This document shows, piece by piece, positions 1-6,177 of a stretch of 8,381 bases of DNA. The position numbers and the translations under genes were made by a program. The stretch is from positions 13,561 through 21,941 of the forward strand of contig DIHE01000035.1 in the NCBI GenBank assembly GCA_002420005.1, given 5' to 3'. Under the pieces are notes generated by a model that was not told the DNA's origin, made no database searches, and worked only from the letters and a program-made list of their open reading frames with translations. Every line of letters starts with the position of its first letter. Within the stretch, counting starts at the first letter, position 1. The stretch comes from Holophagales bacterium UBA5704 (GTDB lineage: Bacteria > Acidobacteriota > Thermoanaerobaculia > Multivoradales > UBA5704).

Positions 1-747
1 TCAGCGCACCGCCAGGTACTCGGAGAAGATCGACATCTCGACGTGCCGCTCCACCCGCGCAAAGCCGGCCTCTTGCAGGGCTTCGAGGATGACCGGTGGC
101 GGGACGCAGCTCTCGATCGTTTCCCAGTAGTACCGCATGAGGTCGCGCGAGGTGCGGCCACCGCGACCCAGGCCGGCCACTGCGGGAACGACGCGGCCCA
201 GGAAGAAGGCCAGGAGGTGGAACGCCAGGCGGGAGCGCGGGGGAGTCACCTCCAGGATGAGCAATCGGCCCCCGGGCCGCAGGACGCGGCGGTACTCCTG
301 AAAGGTCGTCCGCAGGTCGGCGACGTGGCGCAAGGCATAGCCCATGCTCAGGAAGTCGAACCGCTCCTCGGGAAACGGCAGGGCTTCCGCCACCCCCCGC
401 ACCAGGCGTTGTGCCGCATTGCGGCGGGCCTGAAGAAGCATGCCGGTGCTCGGATCGAGCGCCACCGTGCGACCTTGCGGGCCGGCGATCTCCTGCACCG
501 GGAGGGTCACCGCGCCCGTGCCGCAGGCGACGTCCAGCGCCTGCATGCCGGGGATGAGGCCGGCGCGGACCAACGCCTGCCGCCGGTATCGGTTCCCGGA
601 GCCGAAGCTGAGCGCCTGGGAGACCCAGTCGTAGTCGGCCGCCGACGTGTCGAACCAGCGCAGGACCTGCCGGCGGCGCGCCGCTTCATCGGGGTAGTAC
701 TGCGTCAGCAGGGGGTGCGGACGGAGAGGTTCCGGATCGCTGCTCAT
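1..747 (-). CDS. UbiE/MenG-like class I SAM-dependent methyltransferase
   Basis: A complete 248-residue protein that probably transfers a methyl group from S-adenosylmethionine to a small, perhaps quinone-like, substrate in the cytoplasm. The N-terminal stretch around residues 31-58 (WFDTSAADYD, then a SFGSGNRYRR segment) matches the opening of UbiE/MenG proteins. SAM-binding motif I is ALDVACGTG at 70-78, and the ribose-binding acidic residue is probably D98 (ALDPSTGML). The motif II region FDFLSMGYALRHV runs from residue 130 and is followed by RVLRPGGRLLILE at 155-166, as in UbiE. The C-terminal third is divergent: where UbiE/MenG usually has a YxYLxxS segment, this has RYYWETIES. Demethylmenaquinone methyltransferase is therefore likely but unproven, and no quinone-pathway gene lies beside it. 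The ATG at 745-747 has no purine-rich ribosome site upstream. A TATCCT box at 763-758 (minus strand) could give a very short leader. It diverges from the aldo/keto reductase gene. Confidence 0.85.
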   Translation of the reverse strand: MSSDPEPLRPHPLLTQYYPDEAARRRQVLRWFDTSAADYDWVSQALSFGSGNRYRRQALVRAGLIPGMQALDVACGTGAVTLPVQEIAGPQGRTVALDPSTGMLLQARRNAAQRLVRGVAEALPFPEERFDFLSMGYALRHVADLRTTFQEYRRVLRPGGRLLILEVTPPRSRLAFHLLAFFLGRVVPAVAGLGRGGRTSRDLMRYYWETIESCVPPPVILEALQEAGFARVERHVEMSIFSEYLAVR

Positions 748-860
748 GGAGGCAGGAAGGATACCAGGAACCGCCCCGTCCCCGGGTCCCCGGCCAGCGC
801 GGCGTGGCGCCGAAGGCTCTCGGAGCGCATCGTGCTACGCTGTTTCTGGAGGTTTTCCGG
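748..860. promoter_or_regulatory. Divergent intergenic region with probable promoters both ways
   Basis: This 113-base gap separates two divergent genes and must hold both promoters. Leftward, TATCCT at 763-758 on the minus strand lies 10 bases before the methyltransferase ATG. Rightward, TGCTACGCT at 833-841 resembles an extended -10 (TG-N-TACGCT), followed by the GGAGG ribosome site at 848-852. I see no convincing -35 box for either, so the exact elements are tentative. Confidence 0.35.
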
Positions 861-1910
861 ATGAGCACGAACGACGAACGGTCAGCTGTCCCGCGGCGTG
901 AGGTCCTCAAGCTCGGAGCCGTGGCGGCGGCGGGATTTCTCGCCCGCGGCGCGGCTGCGGCCGAGCCGCGAGACCTGCCCCCTCTTCCCTCCAACGGCGC
1001 CACCGCGGCGGCGATGCCGACCCGCAATCTCGGGCGCACCGGCTACCGGGTCGGCCTGTTCAGTCTGGGCGGCCAGGCCGCGATCGAGCAGCCGAACAAC
1101 GAAGCCCGGGCGGTGCCGCTGATCGAACGGGCGCTCGATCTCGGGGTCAACTACCTGGACACCTCGGCGCGCTATGGCGGCGAGCAGGACCGCTGGAGCG
1201 AACGGTATTTCGGTCAGGTGCTGAAGCGGCGCCGCAAGGAGGTCTTCGTCGCCACCAAGACCCATGACCGCACCCGCGACGGCTCGCTGCGCCACCTGGA
1301 GCGGTCCCTGCAGCTCCTCCAGACCGACCACATCGATCTCTGGCAGCTCCACAACCTGGCCCGTAAGGAAGAGATCGACCAGATCTTCGCGCCCGGCGGC
1401 GCCCTGGAGGCGCTGATCCAGGCCCGCGACCAGAAGATCGTCCGCCACCTCGGGATCACCGGCCATGCCGACCCCGCGGTGCTCCTGGAGGCGATGGAAC
1501 GCTTCCCGTTCGACGCCATCCTCCTCGCCTTGAATGCGGCAGATCGCCATCACCTGCCGTTCGCCGAGAAGCTGCTGCCGCGGGCGGTCGAGAAGGAGAT
1601 GGCGATCATCGGCATGAAGATCCCCAGCCGCGGCCTCCTTCTCTCCTCCTGGAAGCCGCCGTCCGACCCCGCGGCCCGCTTCTACGGCGCGAGCCCCGGC
1701 CCGCTGGTGATGCGGGAGGCGCTGCGCTACGTGCTCTCGCTGCCCGTCTCCACCGTCATCGTGGGCGTCGACTCGATCGCCCAGCTCGAAGAAAACGTGG
1801 AGATCGCCCGCTCCTTCGTTCCGGTCGGCCCCGTCCAGATGGCCGAGATGGAGCAACGCACCGCATCGGTGCGCCGGCAAGCGCTGTTTTTCCGCCGCTG
1901 GGAGGCCTGA
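861..1910 (+). CDS. Tat-exported aldo/keto reductase
   Basis: A 349-residue NAD(P)H-dependent aldo/keto reductase with an N-terminal twin-arginine signal (PRREVLKLGA at 11-20, then a hydrophobic stretch to about residue 34 ending AAAAEP). It is predicted to be folded with cofactor in the cytoplasm and exported by Tat. The catalytic tetrad is visible: D100 and Y105 in NYLDTSARYG, K133 in VATKT, H164 in LWQLHN. The late motif VSTVIVGVDSIAQLEENV (296-313) is the usual C-terminal cofactor-side signature. The substrate cannot be told. The protein has no cysteine, so it lacks the C-terminal ferredoxin-like cluster found in some longer relatives. The start at 861 is chosen because GGAGG at 848-852 sits 8 bases upstream and because starting here puts the twin arginines near the N-terminus. 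A start at 804 would add 19 residues and bury the ribosome site in the coding sequence. Confidence 0.9.
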   Translation: MSTNDERSAVPRREVLKLGAVAAAGFLARGAAAAEPRDLPPLPSNGATAAAMPTRNLGRTGYRVGLFSLGGQAAIEQPNNEARAVPLIERALDLGVNYLDTSARYGGEQDRWSERYFGQVLKRRRKEVFVATKTHDRTRDGSLRHLERSLQLLQTDHIDLWQLHNLARKEEIDQIFAPGGALEALIQARDQKIVRHLGITGHADPAVLLEAMERFPFDAILLALNAADRHHLPFAEKLLPRAVEKEMAIIGMKIPSRGLLLSSWKPPSDPAARFYGASPGPLVMREALRYVLSLPVSTVIVGVDSIAQLEENVEIARSFVPVGPVQMAEMEQRTASVRRQALFFRRWEA

Positions 1911-1948
1911 GCGGCTCAACCCCCCGGCAGGTGCCTTCTTCTCTCCCC

Positions 1949-1977
1949 TTGACATCTTAGGGGAGCGGTCCTACTCT
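1949..1977 (+). promoter_or_regulatory. Probable sigma70-type promoter of the padR-permease operon
   Basis: TTGACA at 1949-1954 is a perfect -35 consensus. TACTCT at 1972-1977, after exactly 17 bases, is a weak (3 of 6) -10. Transcription would begin near 1984, about 30 bases before the regulator ATG. It is the only perfect -35 hexamer I noticed ahead of a gene in this window. Confidence 0.5.
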
Positions 1978-1986
1978 TCCCCTGAG
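1956..1986 (+). promoter_or_regulatory. Candidate PadR operator: 9-bp dyad over the promoter
   Basis: CTTAGGGGA at 1956-1964 and TCCCCTGAG at 1978-1986 are inverted copies that match at 8 of 9 positions, the ninth being a possible G-T pair. The arm centres are 22 bases apart, about two helical turns. The dyad fills the -35/-10 spacer and covers the -10 and probable start site, where a repressor would block initiation. PadR proteins are dimers that often repress their own operon, so autoregulation is the natural inference. No T-run follows, so a terminator for the upstream reductase is less likely. Confidence 0.4.
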
Positions 1987-2013
1987 CAGTTTAGGTATGG
2001 GAGATCGGACCTC

Positions 2014-2346
2014 ATGAAGATGGATCTGCTGCAAGGAACCCTGGACGTCCTCATCCTCAAGGCTCTTTCCTGGGGGCCGCTGCACGGCTATGCAGTGGTG
2101 CGCTGGATCGAGCGGACGACGGAGGAGGTGCTGCGCATCGAAGAGGGTGCGCTCTACCCGGCGCTGCACCGCATGGAGCGGCGCGGGTGGATCGAGGCGG
2201 AGTGGGGGATGTCGGAGAAGAACCGCAAGGCCAAGTTCTACAAGCTCACCGACCTCGGCCGCCGCGAGCTGCACGCGGAGAGCGCCACCTGGCACCGCTA
2301 CGCCCAGGCGGTCGGCAAGGTGTTGCAGGCGGCGCAGGCGGTCTGA
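2014..2346 (+). CDS. PadR family transcriptional regulator
   Basis: A 110-residue winged-helix DNA-binding regulator. The PadR signature is clear: MDLLQGTLDVLILKAL (3-18), PLHGYAVVRWIE (22-33), and the recognition-helix and wing region EEGALYPALHRMERRGWIEAEW (43-64), then the wing strand KAKFYKLTDLGRREL (72-86). The length is that of the short PadR class with one C-terminal dimerisation helix. In Acidobacteria this class often precedes large orphan ABC-type permeases, as here: its TGA (2344-2346) is one base before the permease ATG, so the two are almost certainly co-transcribed and translationally coupled. GGGAGA at 1999-2004 is a reasonable ribosome site for the ATG at 2014. A second ATG at 2020 is possible. 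The probable promoter and dyad at 1949-1986 suggest it represses its own operon. The inducing signal is unknown. Confidence 0.93.
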   Translation: MKMDLLQGTLDVLILKALSWGPLHGYAVVRWIERTTEEVLRIEEGALYPALHRMERRGWIEAEWGMSEKNRKAKFYKLTDLGRRELHAESATWHRYAQAVGKVLQAAQAV

Positions 2347-2347
2347 G

Positions 2348-4984
2348 ATGCGCCGCTCCGGACCCCGCCGGTTGTTTCGTTTCCCGTTGCGCGGCCAGGT
2401 GGACCAGGACGTGGAGGCGGAGCTGCGCTTTCATCTCGACGAGCGCACGGACGAGCTGATCGAAGAAGGGATGTCTCCGGCCGCGGCCCGGGAGGAGGCG
2501 CTGCGGCGCTTCGGGGACCTCGCCCGGATCCGCGAGGACTGCCGCGCGATCGGGCGGCGCAGGGAGAGAGAGATGTGGTGGATCGAACGCTGGACCGAGC
2601 TGCGGCAGGATCTCGTCTACGCCGGCCGCCAGTTGCGCAAGGCGCCGTTGTTCACCGCCATCGCCGTGCTCACCCTGGCGCTGGGGATCGGAGCGACCAC
2701 GGCCATCTTCAGCGTGGTCGACGCCGTGGTCCTGCGTCCCCTGCCGTACCCCGAGCCCGAACGGTTGGTGCGCCTCTGGGAGAGCAATCCGCAGACCGAT
2801 GAGTTCTCGGTGTCGGACCCCAACTTCCTCGATTGGCGCCAATCCAACCGCTCGTTCACCGACATGGCCGCCATCCGCTACGCGAGCTTCACCCTGGCGG
2901 GGGATGGAGAGCCGGTGCGCATCGATGTCGCCGCGGTCTCGGCGTCCTTCTTCTCCCTGCTCGGGGTCCGCCTGGAGCTCGGCCGGGCGTTTCTGCCGGA
3001 AGAAGACCGGCCGGGCGGCCCTCCGGTGGTGCTGCTCGGCCACCGTCTCTGGCAGGAGCGTTTCGGCGCCGATCCGGGGATCGTGGGGAAGAGCGTCCGC
3101 CTGGATGGGCGCAGCTTCACCGTCCTCGGCGTGGTGCCGGCCGATTTCCGGTTCCTCCCCTGGGCGCAGATCTGGATTCCCCTGGCGCCGGATGCCGCGG
3201 CGGAGCGCGACGATCATTGGCTCGACGTGGTGGCCCGGTTGAAGCCGGGCGTCTCGGTGACCCAGGCGCGGGCCGACATGGACGCGCTCGCCGCCCGGCT
3301 GGCCGTCCGGTATCCCGACTCGAACCGGGAGTGGGGAGCGCATCTCGTCCCCTTGCCGGAGGTGATCGTCGGGCCGCAGGTGACCCGCACGATGCTGGCG
3401 CTGTTCGCCGCGGTCGGATTGCTCCTCCTCATGGCCTGCGTCAACGTGTCGAATCTCCTGCTCGCCCGCGCCAGCGTCCGCGGCCGGGAGATGGGGCTGC
3501 GCGCCGCGCTGGGAGCGGGTCGCGGGCGGCTCCTGCGCCAGCTTCTGACCGAGAGCGTCCTGCTGTCCCTGGTGGGCGCGGCGGTCGGGCTCGGCGTGGC
3601 CCGGGGCGCGGTCGCGCTGCTCCAAGCTCTCGGCCCCGAGGGGGTCCCGCGGCTGGACGAGGTCGTCCTCGACGGTCGCGTGCTCGCCTTCACCGCCGCC
3701 GCGGCCCTCTTGACCGGCGTGCTCTTCGGTCTCGCCCCGGCCCTCCAGGCCTCGCGCACCGATCTCTACGCCCTCCTGCAGCAGGGAGGCCGCACCGCGC
3801 TGGTCGGCGGCCGGCGCCTGCGCGACGGGCTGGTGGTGGGAGAGCTCGCGCTGGCGATGGTGCTGTTGATCGGGGCCGGGTTGATGATCGGCAGCTTCCT
3901 GCGCCTCCAGCGGGTGGAGACCGGGTATCGCACCCAGGACGTGCTCGCGGTACCGATCGAGCTGCCGGAGCGGGAGTACCCGCCGGAGCGCCGGATGCTC
4001 GCCGTCCGCGATGTGCAGGAGCGGATCGCCGCCCTCCCCGGCGTGCGCGCCGTCGGTGCCACCAACGCTCCCCCGTTCGGGGGGTTCCGGCCGGCCAACC
4101 GCTTCGCCGTCGAAGGGCGGGAGGCGCGGCCGGACGACGAGTACCTCTCCGCCGACTGGCGTGCCGTGACGCCCGGATTCTTCCCGGCCCTGGGCATCCC
4201 GCTGCGCCGCGGGCGGTTCCTCACCGCGGAAGATCGCCATGGCGCTCCGGAGGCGATCGTGATCAGCGAGACCCTGGCCGCGCGCCTCTGGCCGGATGCC
4301 GATCCGGTCGGCCGGCGGCTCCTCTGGGGCGGTGCCGGCGGCCAGCCCCTGACCGTGGTCGGAGTGGTGGGCGACGTGCGTGACATGGAGCTCGAGGCGG
4401 CGCCGCACTCCGTCGTCTATCTGCCCCATGCGCAATTTCCCTGGCTGTCGATGACGCTGATGATCCACACCGAAGGGAACCCGGCGGGGCTCCCCGCCGC
4501 CATCCGCCGCGCCCTCCACGACCAGGACGCGAGCCTGCCGCTCCCCGAGATCCGGCCGCTCGCCGCCAGCCTGGACGGCGCCCTCGGCGCGCCGCGCTTC
4601 CGCATGCTCCTCTTCGCCTTCTTCGCCGCCGTGGCCCTGGTGCTGGCCGTCACCGGCGTCTACGGGGTGATGACCTTCGCGGTCACCTCCCGCACGCGGG
4701 AGATCGGCATCCGCCTCGCGCTGGGAGCGCGGCCCGGAGGCATCCTGGCGCTGGTGCTGCGGCGCGGGCTGCTCCTCACCGGCGTCGGCATCGCCCTGGG
4801 TTGTGCGGGTGCTTTCGCCCTCACCCGCTTCCTCGCCAGCCTCCTCTTCGGCACGACGCCCACCGATCCGGTGGTCTTCGCCACCGTGGCCCTCCTCCTC
4901 GCCGCCGTCGCCACCTGCGCCGGCCTCTTTCCGGCGGGCCGGGCGGCGGCGATCGATCCGCGTCTGACCCTGGGCGCAGAATGA
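2348..4984 (+). CDS. Duplicated MacB/FtsX-type ABC permease (acidobacterial orphan permease family)
   Basis: An 878-residue inner-membrane protein. Residues 1-75 are a charged cytoplasmic prefix (QDVEAELRFHLDERTDELIEEG and AREEALRRFGD) typical of this family. A first membrane helix at about 102-129 leads into a MacB-like periplasmic domain (130-340), then three helices near 347-371, 398-425 and 445-465. The second half repeats the plan: helix at 497-516, periplasmic domain 530-745, and helices at 752-776, 800-828 and 842-864. Duplication shows in the paired cytoplasmic motifs EMGLRAALGAGRGRLL (381-396) and EIGIRLALGARPGGIL (785-800). The C-terminus (RAAAIDPRLTLGAE) is family-like. MacB-type permeases couple ATP hydrolysis to periplasmic movement rather than simple channel transport. 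No ATPase partner is encoded here, so it is an orphan. The start at 2348 is chosen because it follows the padR stop by one base. The open frame extends back to 2090, but only inside padR. Confidence 0.92.
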   Translation: MRRSGPRRLFRFPLRGQVDQDVEAELRFHLDERTDELIEEGMSPAAAREEALRRFGDLARIREDCRAIGRRREREMWWIERWTELRQDLVYAGRQLRKAPLFTAIAVLTLALGIGATTAIFSVVDAVVLRPLPYPEPERLVRLWESNPQTDEFSVSDPNFLDWRQSNRSFTDMAAIRYASFTLAGDGEPVRIDVAAVSASFFSLLGVRLELGRAFLPEEDRPGGPPVVLLGHRLWQERFGADPGIVGKSVRLDGRSFTVLGVVPADFRFLPWAQIWIPLAPDAAAERDDHWLDVVARLKPGVSVTQARADMDALAARLAVRYPDSNREWGAHLVPLPEVIVGPQVTRTMLALFAAVGLLLLMACVNVSNLLLARASVRGREMGLRAALGAGRGRLLRQLLTESVLLSLVGAAVGLGVARGAVALLQALGPEGVPRLDEVVLDGRVLAFTAAAALLTGVLFGLAPALQASRTDLYALLQQGGRTALVGGRRLRDGLVVGELALAMVLLIGAGLMIGSFLRLQRVETGYRTQDVLAVPIELPEREYPPERRMLAVRDVQERIAALPGVRAVGATNAPPFGGFRPANRFAVEGREARPDDEYLSADWRAVTPGFFPALGIPLRRGRFLTAEDRHGAPEAIVISETLAARLWPDADPVGRRLLWGGAGGQPLTVVGVVGDVRDMELEAAPHSVVYLPHAQFPWLSMTLMIHTEGNPAGLPAAIRRALHDQDASLPLPEIRPLAASLDGALGAPRFRMLLFAFFAAVALVLAVTGVYGVMTFAVTSRTREIGIRLALGARPGGILALVLRRGLLLTGVGIALGCAGAFALTRFLASLLFGTTPTDPVVFATVALLLAAVATCAGLFPAGRAAAIDPRLTLGAE

Positions 4985-5013
4985 GGGGGTGGCGTCCGGA
5001 ACCATGATGCGGA

Positions 5014-5019
5014 TAGCAT
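5014..5019 (+). promoter_or_regulatory. Possible -10 box of the RNA ligase gene
   Basis: TAGCAT matches the -10 consensus at 4 of 6 positions and would start transcription near 5026, just upstream of the strong ribosome site. No good -35 is seen at the proper distance. The 60-base gap after the permease stop also shows no terminator hairpin, so read-through from the permease operon is equally possible. Confidence 0.25.
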
Positions 5020-5044
5020 GCAGGCACGACGGAAAGGAGCCCGC

Positions 5045-6112
5045 ATGTCGTCTGTCATTGCCGATGTCGTCGAAATCGAAGCCGTGGAGCCCCATCCGAA
5101 CGCGGATCGCCTCTGCCTCGCCCGCATCAAGGGCTGGCAGGCGGTGATCCGCCGGAACGAGGACGGCTCGCCCCAGTTCGCACCGGGCGAGAAGGTGGTG
5201 TTCATCCCCCCGGACAGCACGCTGCCGCGGGAGATGGCCGAGCGGCTCGGCGTGGCGACCTATCTCGCGGAGCGCACCAACGTCGAAGGCGGCCGCGACC
5301 TCGTCGTCCGCCGGGTGCGCCTGCGCGGTGAGCCCTCCTTCGGACTGGTGGTGCGGCCGGACGATCCGGGCTGGCCGGTGGGCACCGATGTGCGCGGGCA
5401 CTACGGGATCGGCAAGTACCGGCCCCCGGTGCGCTTCTCCGCCGGCGACGCCGAGCCGAGCCATCCTCTGTTCCAGAAGTACACCGACATCGAGAACATG
5501 CGGCACTTTCCCGACGTCTTCGCGCCCGGTGAAGAGGTGGTGGTGAGCGAGAAGATCCACGGCACCAACGCCCGCATCGGCCAGGTGGAGGGCACGCTGC
5601 TCGCCGGCTCGCACGGCTTGCAGCGCCGGCGTCCGGAGCCCGCGGCGATGGGTGCGAACACCTACTGGTTCCCGGCGACGCTGGAGCCGGTGCAGAACCT
5701 GCTCGACGAGCTGCGGCAGCAGGGCCATGCGGTGGTGATCCTCTATGGCGAGATCTACGGCAGCCGCGTGCAGAGCCTGCACTATGGCAGGCGTGACGGC
5801 CTGGGCTTCGCCGCCTTCGACCTCCTGCTCGGGGATCGCTATGCCGACTACGACGACTTCGCGGCCTGCTGTGCGCGCCACGGCGTGGAGACCGTGCCGC
5901 TGCTCGCCCGGGGTCCGTTCTCGCTCGACTGGATCGCCGGCCTGAGCCGCGGCAAGACCACTCTGGCGGACCAGCACATCCGCGAAGGCGTGGTGGTCCG
6001 GCCGGTGCGGGAGAGAACCGACCCGCGGGTGGGCCGCACGATCCTCAAATACCTGAGTGACGACTACCTGCTCAACGACAAGCTGGCCGCCACCGACGCC
6101 ACGGATCTGTGA
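5045..6112 (+). CDS. RNA ligase, Rnl5 / DraRnl (DRB0094) family
   Basis: A 355-residue ATP-dependent RNA ligase. The characterised Deinococcus member seals 3'-OH/5'-phosphate nicks in duplexes when the 3'-OH strand ends in RNA. Nucleotidyltransferase motifs are all present in order: motif I EKIHGTN with the adenylated lysine K170, motif III ILYGEIYG (E236), motif IIIa GFAAFDLLL (254-262), motif IV REGVVVRP (E314), and motif V ILKYLSDDYL with K335. The N-terminal 120 residues form the OB-type module. Its line VVEIEAVEPHPNADRL (8-23) resembles tRNA-binding OB domains of synthetases. The start at 5045 is chosen because AAAGGAG at 5033-5039 lies 5 bases upstream. The alternative ATG at 5018 precedes that site. 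The frame is intact with all catalytic residues, so the enzyme should be active. No kinase, phosphatase or methyltransferase repair partner is adjacent. The likely role is RNA repair, but its substrate is unknown. Confidence 0.92.
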   Translation: MSSVIADVVEIEAVEPHPNADRLCLARIKGWQAVIRRNEDGSPQFAPGEKVVFIPPDSTLPREMAERLGVATYLAERTNVEGGRDLVVRRVRLRGEPSFGLVVRPDDPGWPVGTDVRGHYGIGKYRPPVRFSAGDAEPSHPLFQKYTDIENMRHFPDVFAPGEEVVVSEKIHGTNARIGQVEGTLLAGSHGLQRRRPEPAAMGANTYWFPATLEPVQNLLDELRQQGHAVVILYGEIYGSRVQSLHYGRRDGLGFAAFDLLLGDRYADYDDFAACCARHGVETVPLLARGPFSLDWIAGLSRGKTTLADQHIREGVVVRPVRERTDPRVGRTILKYLSDDYLLNDKLAATDATDL

Positions 6113-6136
6113 GCGCGCAGACGGCCACCCCTCGGA

Positions 6137-6156
6137 GGTGTACACCATGCCGGCAT
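6137..6156. promoter_or_regulatory. Two abutting 10-bp palindromes upstream of the ATPase gene
   Basis: GGTGTACACC (6137-6146) and ATGCCGGCAT (6147-6156) are each perfectly self-complementary and touch without a gap. They lie just upstream of the -10-like box at 6166, in a suitable position for an operator or activator site. The binding protein is unknown. The ATPase itself has a winged-helix-like segment and could be a candidate. Confidence 0.35.
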
Positions 6157-6173
6157 TTTGCGGCGTAGAATGA
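6147..6173 (+). other. Possible 8-codon leader reading frame with a strong ribosome site
   Basis: GGAGG at 6134-6138 stands 8 bases before an ATG that opens MPAFCGVE and stops at 6171-6173, four bases before the ATPase ATG. It would be translated only on read-through RNA from the ligase gene, where it could feed ribosomes into the ATPase by re-initiation. It may equally be chance. Nothing shows that the peptide is functional. Confidence 0.2.
6166..6171 (+). promoter_or_regulatory. -10 box of a probably leaderless ATPase transcript
   Basis: TAGAAT matches TATAAT at 5 of 6 positions and ends 6 bases before the ATPase ATG at 6178. Transcription would begin at or beside the A of the start codon, the usual layout of leaderless genes. 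The ATPase ATG also lacks a ribosome site at normal spacing, which fits. Confidence 0.45.
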
Positions 6174-6177
6174 CGGC

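Noticed and set aside
43..864. Plus-strand open frame of 273 codons opposite the methyltransferase
   Set aside because: It is antisense to a well-supported methyltransferase and has no family-like motif. It also runs into the start of the reductase gene.
882..1955. Minus-strand open frame of 357 codons opposite the aldo/keto reductase
   Set aside because: It is an antisense shadow with biased composition. The plus strand has the complete catalytic tetrad and Tat signal.
2833..4383. Alternative plus-strand frame of 516 codons inside the permease gene
   Set aside because: Its translation is Arg/Gly/Pro/Ala-rich without domains, while the overlapping frame encodes unmistakable membrane helices and FtsX motifs.
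2246..6148. Minus-strand open frame of 1300 codons spanning the permease and ligase genes
   Set aside because: It lies antisense to genes with clear domain motifs, has a low-complexity, Arg/Gly/Glu/His-rich composition with no recognisable domain, and is what GC-rich codon bias produces on the opposite strand.
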